From NCBI GenBank assembly GCA_020632995.1, contig JACKEN010000052.1, positions 1 to 14,195 of the forward strand: a stretch of 14,195 bases of DNA, written 5' to 3'. Made by a program: the position numbers and the translations under genes. This DNA comes from Deltaproteobacteria bacterium (GTDB lineage: Bacteria > Myxococcota > Kuafuiibacteriia > Kuafuiibacteriales > Kuafuiibacteriaceae). Shown here piece after piece: positions 1 to 6,592 of the stretch (within the stretch, counting starts at the first letter, position 1; the number at the start of each line of letters is the position of its first letter). The notes under the pieces are model-generated. The model was not told where the DNA came from. It saw only the letters and a list, made by a program, of their open reading frames with translations, and did no database searches.

Positions 1-2469
1 GTCACCGCCTGCAACCAGGGCACCGACTACGCGGGGAGCTTCGACGTGGTGCTCTATGTGAGTGAAGACGACGTCATCACCACCGCCTTCCCCGGGCCCA
101 GCCCTGACTTCCCGGCCGCCTGGGCCAACTTCCCCGGCCTCGCCCCCGGGCAGTGCCAGACGCAGGCCGTCCAGGCCAACGCCTGGGGCCAGGGCGCGTT
201 CTACCTCGGCGCGGTGGTGGACGAGAGCCAGTCGATGCCCGAGCTCATCGAGGGCAACAACACCTTCGTCGGCGGGCTGATCGGCCTCGGCAATGGTCCG
301 GATCTGATCGTCACCGCGGTGGAGGGTCCGCCCACCGCCGACGGGAGCTTCGACGTGCAGGTCACCACCTGCAACCAGGGCACCGACTTCGCGTCGGGGG
401 GCTCCGTCACCGTCTACCTGTCGGTCGACGACGTGATCACCCCGCCGGTGATGCCGGGGCCGTACACCGACTTCCCGGCCGCGTGGGTGCCGCTCCCCGG
501 CCTCATGCCGGGCCAGTGCAGCACCGACGTCGGCACGGTCTACGGCTTCGCCTGGGGTGCCTACTACCTGGGCGCGGTGGCGGACGAGAACGACACCGTT
601 CCGGAGCTCATCGAGAGCAACAACACCTTCGTGGGCGAGCAGATCGGCCTCGGCAGCGGCCCGGACCTCATCGTCACCGCGGTCGATGGGCCCCCCAGCG
701 CAGACGGCAACTTCATGGTGCAGGTCACCGCCTGCAACCAGGGCACCGCGCCGAGCGGCAGCAGCGAGGTGGCGGTCTACGCCTCGGCGGACCAGGTCAT
801 CACCTCGGCGTGGAGCAACCCGTACTACGTGGACTTCCCGGTCGGCTTCATGCCGCTCCCCGGCCTGTCGCCCGGCCAGTGCTACAGCGGCGCGGTGTCG
901 GCGTGGGCGCCGCCCCAGGGCGCGTACTACCTCGGGGCCTACGTAGACGAGAGCGACAGCCAGCAGGAGCTCCTCGAGGGCAACAACACCTTCGTCGGCG
1001 CCCTCACCGGCTTCGGCTATGGCCCGGACCTCGTGGTCACGCAGATCACCGCGCCGGCCAACGCCGATGGCGCCTTCGATCTGACCGTGGTGGCCTGCAA
1101 CCAGGGCACCGGCCCGAGCGGTGGCTTCCCGGTCGAGCTCTACGTCTCCGAAGACCGAGTCATCGACCCGTACACGGGCTACGGCCCGCCGGTGGACTTC
1201 CCGCTTGCCGGGCTCTACTTCGCGGGCCTGCAGCCGGGCGAGTGCGCGTCGCAGACCACCAGCGCGTGGGCGCCGGTGAGCGGTGAGTGGTACCTGGGGG
1301 CCTACGCGGACCCGCAGGACGCGGAGGCGGAGCTCATCGAGTCCAACAACGCCTTCATCGGGCCGCGGATGGGCTTCGGCTTCGGACCGGACCTGATCGT
1401 CACCCAGATCACCGCGCCCCCCAGCGCCGACGGGCAGTTCTCGCTCTCGGTGCGGGTGTGCAACCAAGGCACCGCGTTCGCGCCGGGCGCCGACGTGGCG
1501 GTGTACGCGACCGAAGACACCACCATCGACACGAACTTCCCGCCTCCTATCGGCGACTTCATGCTCATGTCGCTGCCGGTGCCCGGTTTGCAGCCGGGTG
1601 AGTGCCAGGACCTGACGGACATGGCGTACTCGGGGCCCAGCGGCGCGTTCTACCTGGGCGCCATCGTGGACCAGTTCCAGAATCTGCAGGAGCTCCAGGA
1701 GGGCAACAACACCTTCGTGGGTGACCTGATGGGTTTCGGGCCGGGGCCGGACATGGTGGTGAGCGAGATCCTGGCGCCTCCGAGCGCCAACGGGCCGTTC
1801 GTAGCAACGCTGACCGTGTGCAACCAAGGCACCACGCCGTCCTTCGGGATCGACGTGACCCTCTACGCGAGCGAGGACTCGGTGGTGACGCCGCAATTCA
1901 ACCTGCCGTACCCGAGCCCCGACATGTTCCTCGGCCAGGCGCCGGTGCCGCCCCTGAACCCGGGTGAGTGCGCGGGCGTGGGCGTCAACGCCTACTCGGC
2001 CGGCCAGGGCGCGTACTACCTCGGCGCGGTGGTGGACGAGTTCCAGGGCATGCAGGAGCTCATCGAGTCCAACAACACGCTCGTGGCGGGGCCGATCGGC
2101 TTCGGCTTCGGGCCGGATCTCGTGGCGGGCACCATCGCGTTGCCGCCCTTCGCCATGCCCGGGGCGCCCCTCACCATCGACGTCGAGGTGTGCAACCAGG
2201 GGACCGACATGAGCCCGGCGGTGGACGCGGTGCTGGTGGCGTCGGTGGACGATCACCTGGTGGTCGATCCCCCGAGCCAGGACTTCATGATCGGGCCGGT
2301 GTGGGTGCCCTCGCTCGCCCCCGGCGCGTGCACGCTGGCCAGCGTGTCCGGGCCCGCCCCGTGGCAGCTCGGCGCCTACGCGGTAGGCCTCGTCGTGGAT
2401 CCGTTCGGGACGGTTCAGGAGCTCATCGAGTCCAACAACGCCGAGGTCGCCGGCACCCTCGAGGTGGCC
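1..2469 (+). repeat. Tandem CARDB-domain coding repeats, period about 363 bp
   Basis: Units begin at the GPD codons at 295, 658, 1021, 1384, 1744 and 2110, after a partial unit from base 1. Unit lengths are 363, 363, 363, 360 and 366 bp (120-122 residues), then a final divergent unit of about 360 bp. The first internal units are the most alike (for example GPDLIVTAV then GPPxADG); the last unit is the most diverged and loses the YLGA spacing. This suggests unequal-crossover growth followed by drift. Confidence 0.85.
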
Positions 2470-3027
2470 AACGAGTTCTGCGGCAACGGGCTGATCGAGT
2501 CCCAGGAGTGGTGTGACGACGGCAACTTCGAGAGCAACGACGGTTGCAACAGCCTGTGCCAGGTGGAGGAGCGGCCCTGGCAGCTCACCGCCACCGGGAC
2601 GGAGCGGCTGAACATCGGGTGGAACTACGCCATGGGCTACAACTTCGTCCCGATGGCCGACGGTGCCATCACCGCCCTGGGCGGGGTGTTCAACGGCACC
2701 AAGACGGTGCGGCTGTTCAACCGGAGCTCCGGCGCTTTGCTGGCCGAGACCCAGGTCACCGGCAACAACGACTGGACCTACGGGGCCATCGCCCCGGTGC
2801 CGGTGGTCGCGGGGCAGCAGTATACGGTGGCGGTGTACCTGGCCGGCTCCGGTGGGAGCTACCGGACTGGGGTCGGGGCGTATCCAAAGTACGCCCAAGA
2901 CATCCAGATCATCGGAAGCACCTATCGGTCGACCTCGTCGAACCCGAGCATCCGGCCCACGAACAACTACACCGGCTCGATCATGTACGGGCAGGCCGAC
3001 GTGATGTTCGTGCGCAGCGACCCCTGA
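1..3027 (+). CDS. Secreted multi-CARDB repeat surface protein, C-terminal part (5' end outside window)
   Basis: The frame is open from base 1, so the start and any signal peptide lie upstream. About 1008 residues are visible. The first ~820 are seven CARDB-like (adhesion-related, Ig-like) domains; each begins near GPDL(I/V)V, carries a CNQGT strand motif, then PGxC, then (A/F)YLGA and ELIE(S/G)NN. Next comes one Myxococcus-type cysteine-rich motif (CGNG...CDDGN...DGCNSLC, about 2473-2571). The last ~150 residues (from about 2572) resemble a DUF4082-type beta domain. CARDB proteins are exported and thought to mediate adhesion or display; each unit has two cysteines that could pair outside the cytoplasm. 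The role here is inferred: an envelope or secreted adhesin-like protein. A GC hairpin follows the stop, and the next gene is convergent. Domain calls are from motif recognition only. Confidence 0.85.
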   Translation, partial: VTACNQGTDYAGSFDVVLYVSEDDVITTAFPGPSPDFPAAWANFPGLAPGQCQTQAVQANAWGQGAFYLGAVVDESQSMPELIEGNNTFVGGLIGLGNGPDLIVTAVEGPPTADGSFDVQVTTCNQGTDFASGGSVTVYLSVDDVITPPVMPGPYTDFPAAWVPLPGLMPGQCSTDVGTVYGFAWGAYYLGAVADENDTVPELIESNNTFVGEQIGLGSGPDLIVTAVDGPPSADGNFMVQVTACNQGTAPSGSSEVAVYASADQVITSAWSNPYYVDFPVGFMPLPGLSPGQCYSGAVSAWAPPQGAYYLGAYVDESDSQQELLEGNNTFVGALTGFGYGPDLVVTQITAPANADGAFDLTVVACNQGTGPSGGFPVELYVSEDRVIDPYTGYGPPVDFPLAGLYFAGLQPGECASQTTSAWAPVSGEWYLGAYADPQDAEAELIESNNAFIGPRMGFGFGPDLIVTQITAPPSADGQFSLSVRVCNQGTAFAPGADVAVYATEDTTIDTNFPPPIGDFMLMSLPVPGLQPGECQDLTDMAYSGPSGAFYLGAIVDQFQNLQELQEGNNTFVGDLMGFGPGPDMVVSEILAPPSANGPFVATLTVCNQGTTPSFGIDVTLYASEDSVVTPQFNLPYPSPDMFLGQAPVPPLNPGECAGVGVNAYSAGQGAYYLGAVVDEFQGMQELIESNNTLVAGPIGFGFGPDLVAGTIALPPFAMPGAPLTIDVEVCNQGTDMSPAVDAVLVASVDDHLVVDPPSQDFMIGPVWVPSLAPGACTLASVSGPAPWQLGAYAVGLVVDPFGTVQELIESNNAEVAGTLEVANEFCGNGLIESQEWCDDGNFESNDGCNSLCQVEERPWQLTATGTERLNIGWNYAMGYNFVPMADGAITALGGVFNGTKTVRLFNRSSGALLAETQVTGNNDWTYGAIAPVPVVAGQQYTVAVYLAGSGGSYRTGVGAYPKYAQDIQIIGSTYRSTSSNPSIRPTNNYTGSIMYGQADVMFVRSDP

Positions 3028-3043
3028 GCAAGTCTGGTTGACA

Positions 3044-3072
3044 CGCCGCGCGGCGCTCGTTGCCGCGCGGCG
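3044..3072. terminator. GC-rich hairpin between convergent genes
   Basis: An 11-bp perfect stem (3044-3054 with 3062-3072) closes a 7-base loop. It lies 17 bases after the CARDB gene stop and 6 bases before the end of the pirin gene. There is no U-tract on either side, so it could be a weak bidirectional terminator or only an RNA-stabilising structure. Confidence 0.45.
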
Positions 3073-3078
3073 CCCCCT

Positions 3079-4197
3079 CTACCCGACCTTCGGCTCGTCC
3101 AGCCGGCCGTCCGCGTGCACCGCGAAGCGCCCCTTCGGGCGGGCGTGCACCGGGGCGTCGTCCTGCCACGGCCAGCCACCGAAGCCGGTGCGCTGGTAGT
3201 CCATGAAGGCCTGCTGCAGCTCGGCCCGGGTGTTCATCACGAACGGCCCGTAGTGGGCCACCGGCTCGCCGATCGGGCGGCCCTGCAACAGGAGCACCTC
3301 CGCCCCCGCGGCGCCCGCGACGAGCAAGGCGGCTTGCTCCGAGCGGAGCATGGCGCGCTCGCCATCCAAGCGCCGGCCGCCGACCTCGGCGCTCCCACGG
3401 AACACGTAGACCGCGCGGTTCAGGCCCGAGGCGCCGGCCGGGAGGGTGAAGCGGGCACCCGGGGCCATCGTGATGGTCCAGATCGCCACGTCCGCGCCCT
3501 CCTGGGCCGCCCACGAGGCCGGGGGCGGTGCGGGCGGCAGGCTGTCCTGCAGCGCGCCGGCCACCGTGGTCACGGTGACCGCCCGGCCTTCGCCGTCCTT
3601 CAGCGCGTGCACCGGCACGCTGTCCTTCCAGAACATCGAGAAGTACGGCTTCACCATCTTGGAGCGGGCCGGCAGGTTCAGCCAGAGCTGGAACAGCTCG
3701 AGCGGGTTGTCCTCGGCCTCCTCGCGCAGCGGGAACATCTCCGCGTGCACGATGCCCTGGCCCGCCGTCATCCACTGCACGTCGCCCTCGCCGTAGCGCG
3801 CGGTGGCGCCGAGCGAATCGCTGTGATCGACGTACCCGCGCCGGGTCACGGTGACCGTCTCGAAGCCGCGGTGGGGGTGTCGCGGGAACCCGGGCACCAC
3901 CTGGCCGTGGTACATCGACCAGCCGTCCCTGCCCGAGAAGTCCTGGCCCATGTCGCGGCCGGCGAGCGAGCTCACCGGCGCCATCCGCGCGTCGCCCTTC
4001 GGGTAGGCGTCGAGGTGGTGCACGCAGAACAAGAAGGGATCCTCGGTCGGCCACGGGTTGCCGCCGAGCGCGCGCACCTCGAGCACCGGCGAGGGCGCGT
4101 CGGGGGCGGGCTCGTCCCGGCAGGCCATGCCCGCGGCCGCGCCCGCGGTGACGGCGGCGGCCTGGGCTACGAAGGTGCGGCGATCCAGCTCAGACAT
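3079..4197 (-). CDS. Pirin family protein with Tat-type signal
   Basis: Pirins are bicupin metalloproteins; some have quercetin-dioxygenase activity or act as redox-sensing regulators. The four expected metal ligands are present: His107 and His109 (in HPHRGFET), His151 and Glu153 (in GIVHAE). The N-terminal cupin spans about residues 38-170 and the pirin C-terminal domain about 215-335. I chose the ATG at 4197 (372 aa) because it gives an N-terminus with DRRTF, a twin-arginine-like motif, then an Ala/Gly-rich hydrophobic run ending AGMAC at Cys26. An upstream TTG at 4257 would add 20 residues before the signal. No clear Shine-Dalgarno is seen. Most pirins are cytoplasmic, so export is unusual and is an inference. 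The gene is divergent from the SRPBCC gene with an 83-bp gap. Pirin identity is secure; the substrate is unknown. Confidence 0.9.
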   Translation of the reverse strand: MSELDRRTFVAQAAAVTAGAAAGMACRDEPAPDAPSPVLEVRALGGNPWPTEDPFLFCVHHLDAYPKGDARMAPVSSLAGRDMGQDFSGRDGWSMYHGQVVPGFPRHPHRGFETVTVTRRGYVDHSDSLGATARYGEGDVQWMTAGQGIVHAEMFPLREEAEDNPLELFQLWLNLPARSKMVKPYFSMFWKDSVPVHALKDGEGRAVTVTTVAGALQDSLPPAPPPASWAAQEGADVAIWTITMAPGARFTLPAGASGLNRAVYVFRGSAEVGGRRLDGERAMLRSEQAALLVAGAAGAEVLLLQGRPIGEPVAHYGPFVMNTRAELQQAFMDYQRTGFGGWPWQDDAPVHARPKGRFAVHADGRLDEPKVG

Positions 4198-4263
4198 GGT
4201 CTTCGATACTACGTCAGGGCCCCCCTGGTTGTTCCACCCTCGGGCTTGCCAGAACAACGGTAG

Positions 4264-4280
4264 ATTGGTACCAATGTACC
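4264..4280. promoter_or_regulatory. GTAC-type palindromic operator candidate
   Basis: A perfect 12-bp palindrome ATTGGTACCAAT (4264-4275) overlaps a second inverted repeat, GGTAC-N4-GTACC (4267-4280), which abuts the ATG at 4281. It lies in the divergent region of the pirin and SRPBCC genes. Overlapping inverted repeats here suggest a repressor site; GTAC-rich sites are known for HxlR-type regulators, but no regulator gene is in the window. Confidence 0.45.
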
Positions 4281-4745
4281 ATGACAGAGAAGGCCTTTGT
4301 CCACCGCATCACCCTCGGAGGCGGCCTCGCCCGCGTCTTTGCCATGTTCACCCCGCTGGGCGAGCGCGCCTGGGCGCCGGGCTGGTCACCCGAGTTCCTG
4401 GACCCAGCGGGTGGGCGGACACGTGAGGGGATGGTGTTCCGGACCGGCGAGGGCGCGGACGAGACCCTGTGGACCTGTACCGAGTGGCGGCCGGCCGAGC
4501 ACCGCGTCCGCTACGTCCGAGTGAGCCCGGCCACGCGCTTCGGCTTCGTCAACGTAACTTGCAGAAAGCTCGAGCCCGGGCGCACCGAGGCGGAGGTCGG
4601 CTATCGCTTCGTCGCGCTGAACCCCGACGGCGAGGCGTGGCTGGAGGGCTTCACCGCGGCGGCCTTCGCCGAGATGATCGAGGGCTGGCGCCCGCTCGTC
4701 GACGCCTGGCTGGAGGCGCACCCCGGCGAGACCGTGGCGCACTGA
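4281..4745 (+). CDS. SRPBCC/AHSA1-like ligand-binding protein
   Basis: This 154-residue protein fits the START/SRPBCC helix-grip fold in length and pattern. An N-terminal strand is followed by a helix (GLARVFAMF), then Trp-rich beta strands (ETLWTCTEWRP, then GFVNVTCRKLEPG, then EAEVGYRF), and a long C-terminal helix (about 120-150) ending WLEAHPGETVAH. Such proteins bind hydrophobic small molecules or modulate partner proteins; no ligand can be named. There is no signal peptide, so it is cytoplasmic. The ATG at 4281 directly follows a GTAC inverted repeat and lacks a Shine-Dalgarno, so translation may be leaderless. The divergent pirin gene suggests shared control, possibly of a redox or detoxification response, which is an inference. 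Confidence 0.75.
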   Translation: MTEKAFVHRITLGGGLARVFAMFTPLGERAWAPGWSPEFLDPAGGRTREGMVFRTGEGADETLWTCTEWRPAEHRVRYVRVSPATRFGFVNVTCRKLEPGRTEAEVGYRFVALNPDGEAWLEGFTAAAFAEMIEGWRPLVDAWLEAHPGETVAH

Positions 4746-4750
4746 GGAGT

Positions 4751-4780
4751 GGGCGCCGGGACGCTCTGGCGCCCCGGCGC
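4751..4780. terminator. GC hairpin between convergent genes
   Basis: An 8-bp stem (4753-4760 with 4773-4780) or an alternative 7-bp stem (4751-4757 with 4768-4774) fills the 42-bp gap between the SRPBCC gene and the convergent zinc-ribbon gene. No T-tract follows on either strand, so a terminator role is only plausible. Confidence 0.4.
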
Positions 4781-4787
4781 GACACGG

Positions 4788-5024
4788 TCAGCTCGCGGGT
4801 GCGTAGTCCGCGCAGACCAGGAGCTCACGCACGATCTCGCGGCCGCGCCCGCCCGGATCGTCCGCCTTTTTGCGGCGGCTCCGCTTCTGCTTCTTCCTGT
4901 CGGGGTCGGGCACGAAGTGAACCCGCGCGCGCGTGGGGTACTCGGTCTCTCGGGTCTCTACGATGCGCCGGTGGGCGCGGGCTCCAGGTAGCGTCTGCAC
5001 TTTGCAGACCTGGCACTTGAACAT
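4788..5024 (-). CDS. Small zinc-ribbon-like protein
   Basis: This 78-residue basic protein begins MFKCQVC, a CxxC pair at Cys4 and Cys7. It then has VETRETEYPTRA (about 22-33), a Lys/Arg-rich linker (about 43-53), and DDPGGRGREIVRELLVC with Cys71. I believe this layout (N-terminal CxxC, DDPGG..EIVRE, C-terminal Cys) recurs in small uncharacterised proteins of Myxococcota and related phyla, but that is from memory. Only three cysteines are present, so a full four-Cys zinc site is not obvious. The function is unknown; the charge would suit nucleic-acid or ribosome binding. The ATG at 5024 is preferred because it gives the CxxC N-terminus. A 7-bp hairpin (4993-4999 with 5003-5009) lies within the 5' coding part. 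Confidence 0.65.
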   Translation of the reverse strand: MFKCQVCKVQTLPGARAHRRIVETRETEYPTRARVHFVPDPDRKKQKRSRRKKADDPGGRGREIVRELLVCADYAPAS

Positions 5025-5176
5025 GCACTACGGCCGATGGGGCGGCTCGGGGCCGCGTCAGCCGCCGGGTGGCCGAGGCCCGGCGGTGTCGAGTTCAGCG
5101 CGCACGATAGCGGCTCGAGCGCGCCCCGTCGAGGAGTGTCTTGGCCTGCCCGCCCTCATGCGCTAAGGCCCCGCCC
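5025..5176. other. Divergent intergenic region, no definite element
   Basis: This 152-bp spacer separates the divergent zinc-ribbon and methyltransferase genes and must hold promoters for both. I see only GC-rich short repeats (GCGCGC at 5098-5103 and 5119-5124) and no convincing -35/-10 pair, small gene or RNA. Confidence 0.4.
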
Positions 5177-5827
5177 ATGCAACGCGTGGTGGAGCCCGAG
5201 CTCATGGACGAGGTGGCCCAGGTGGCGGCCTACGCGGGGGCCGACTTCGCGGCCAGCGATCAGGCCCTGGTGGAGCGCCTGGCCCAGGTGGCGGGGGCGC
5301 GGTCCTTCGCTCGGGCGGTGGACCTCGGGTGCGGGCCGGGGAACATCACCTTGCGGCTCAGGGCGCGCTTCCCCGGCCTCGAGCTCCTCGGCCTGGACGG
5401 CGCCCCCCGGATGATCGAGGCGGCTCGGGCCCGCTCCGGCGTGGGGGGCCCGCGCTTCGAGGTGTGCGCCTTCCCCAGCCCCGACGCGCCCCGGGACTGC
5501 GATCTGGTGGTCTCGAACTCGCTGTTGCACCACCTGCACGACCCCTCCGTGTTGTGGGACGAGGTCCGGCGGCGCGCCGCGCCCGGGGCCTTCGTGTTCG
5601 TGGCCGACCTCTATCGCCCCGCGACTCCGCAGGACGCCTTGCGCATGGTCGAGCTGTACACGGTGGGTGAGCCCGAGGTCTTGCGGACCGACTTCCACAA
5701 CTCCCTGTTGGCCGCGTTCTCCGACGACGAGCTGCGCGCCCAGCTCGAGGCGGCGGGGCTCGGGCACTTCACGGTGGAGTACCCCGACGATCGCCACGTC
5801 TTCATCTTCGGGGCGATCGAGGGCTGA
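5177..5827 (+). CDS. Class I SAM-dependent methyltransferase
   Basis: This 216-residue protein has the class I Rossmann signature. Motif I is DLGCGPGN (49-56), binding S-adenosylmethionine. The acidic residue ending strand 2 is Asp74 (LLGLDGA), contacting the ribose. The motif IV region is CDLVVSNSLLHHLHD (108-122). The C-terminal part has FSDDELRAQLEAAGL, common in UbiE/Methyltransf_11-type enzymes acting on small molecules. The substrate cannot be assigned. The ATG at 5177 is preferred over a TTG at 5141, which adds a Cys/Pro-rich tail unlike the fold. The next gene starts one base after this stop, so translation is probably coupled and the two products may share a pathway. Confidence 0.85.
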   Translation: MQRVVEPELMDEVAQVAAYAGADFAASDQALVERLAQVAGARSFARAVDLGCGPGNITLRLRARFPGLELLGLDGAPRMIEAARARSGVGGPRFEVCAFPSPDAPRDCDLVVSNSLLHHLHDPSVLWDEVRRRAAPGAFVFVADLYRPATPQDALRMVELYTVGEPEVLRTDFHNSLLAAFSDDELRAQLEAAGLGHFTVEYPDDRHVFIFGAIEG

Positions 5828-5828
5828 G

Positions 5829-6482
5829 GTGGCGAGCGTCGAGCTGGATCGGGCCCGGGCACCGGACGGGGCGGAGCTGGTCCTCTATCAGCGGGACGAC
5901 ACCTTCACCATCCGGGTCGATGGCCTCGAGCTCATGACGAGCATGGCCCACGGGTCCGAAGCCTACCTTGCAGAGCAGGGTTGTGCAGGCCTGCCTGCCG
6001 CGCCGCGGGTCTTGATCGGGGGCCTGGGGATGGGCTTCACGTTGCGCGCCGCGCTCGACGTGCTCCCGCCCGACGCGGAGGTCGAGGTGGTGGAGCTGGT
6101 CGAGGCGGTGGTGCGCTGGAACCGCGGCCCCCTCGCCGCGCTCGGCCCGGTGGACGACCCACGGGTGCACATCCGGGTCGACGACGTGGGTGCGGTGCTG
6201 CGGGCCGCCACGCCAGGTCGCTACAACGCGATCCTCCTAGACGTGGACAACGGCCCGGTGGCGCTCACCCGGCCGGCCAACGACGGCCTCTACAGCGCCG
6301 CCGGCCTCGAGGTGGCGGCGCGCGCGCTCGCGCCGGGGGGCTGCCTCGGGGTCTGGTCCGCAGATCCGAACCCCGCCTTCGAGGCGCGGCTCGCCGAGGC
6401 GGATCTTCGGGTCAGGGCGGATCTGGTGCCCGCCCGGGGCCGCTCGGGCCCGATTCATACCGTGTTCCTGGCCCGGCGCTGA
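5829..6482 (+). CDS. Spermidine synthase-like protein (atypical)
   Basis: This 217-residue Rossmann protein resembles the spermidine/spermine synthase superfamily. It has VLIGGLGMGFTLRAAL (61-76) in place of the usual GGGDGG loop, an acidic strand-2 end (VVELVEAV, Glu89), RVDDVGAVL (116-124, Asp118/119), and LLDVDNGPVALT (136-147). True SpeE enzymes have a catalytic Asp in a D-x-x-D block at that last position; here it is DVDNGP. It also lacks most of the N-terminal beta domain. It may therefore be a SAM- or decarboxylated-SAM-binding relative rather than a polyamine synthase. I chose the GTG at 5829: it is one base past the methyltransferase stop and has GAGGG 5 bases upstream. The frame is open further upstream but runs inside the methyltransferase gene. 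Confidence 0.75.
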   Translation: MASVELDRARAPDGAELVLYQRDDTFTIRVDGLELMTSMAHGSEAYLAEQGCAGLPAAPRVLIGGLGMGFTLRAALDVLPPDAEVEVVELVEAVVRWNRGPLAALGPVDDPRVHIRVDDVGAVLRAATPGRYNAILLDVDNGPVALTRPANDGLYSAAGLEVAARALAPGGCLGVWSADPNPAFEARLAEADLRVRADLVPARGRSGPIHTVFLARR

Positions 6483-6495
6483 CCATCGGGCAAAC

Positions 6496-6562
6496 TTTAG
6501 TGCCTCATCCTGGAGTGACTATTTTTTCCTGGATGTTGCGTCGCACAAACAATCGTTGCGAC
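6496..6562 (+). promoter_or_regulatory. AT-rich promoter and repeat region upstream of HMG-CoA synthase
   Basis: This 110-bp spacer holds an AT-rich island unlike its surroundings. A weak -35/-10 pair is TTTAGT (6496-6501) and TATTTT (6520-6525) with an 18-bp spacer. TCCTGGA occurs at 6508-6514 and 6527-6533 (19 bp apart). GTTGCG(T/A)C occurs at 6535-6542 and 6555-6562 (20 bp apart). An inverted repeat GTCGCA...TGCGAC lies at 6540-6545 and 6557-6562. Repeats one to two helical turns apart suggest a regulator site. Confidence 0.4.
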
Positions 6563-6592
6563 CCCCTGGCAAAGCCGCTACCGCCTCTCCCC

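Noticed and set aside
3115..4263. 382-codon plus-strand frame opposite the pirin gene
   Set aside because: The minus-strand pirin has all metal ligands and family motifs; the plus-strand translation is Arg/His/Ala-rich with no motif.
6519..6533. T-tract as an intrinsic terminator of the spermidine synthase-like gene
   Set aside because: No GC-rich stem precedes the T-run; the flanking TCCTGGA copies are direct, not inverted, repeats.
5981..6592. Upstream in-frame extension of HMG-CoA synthase
   Set aside because: It overlaps the spermidine synthase-like gene in another frame and is Arg/Gly-rich; the thiolase-fold N-terminus starts at 6593.
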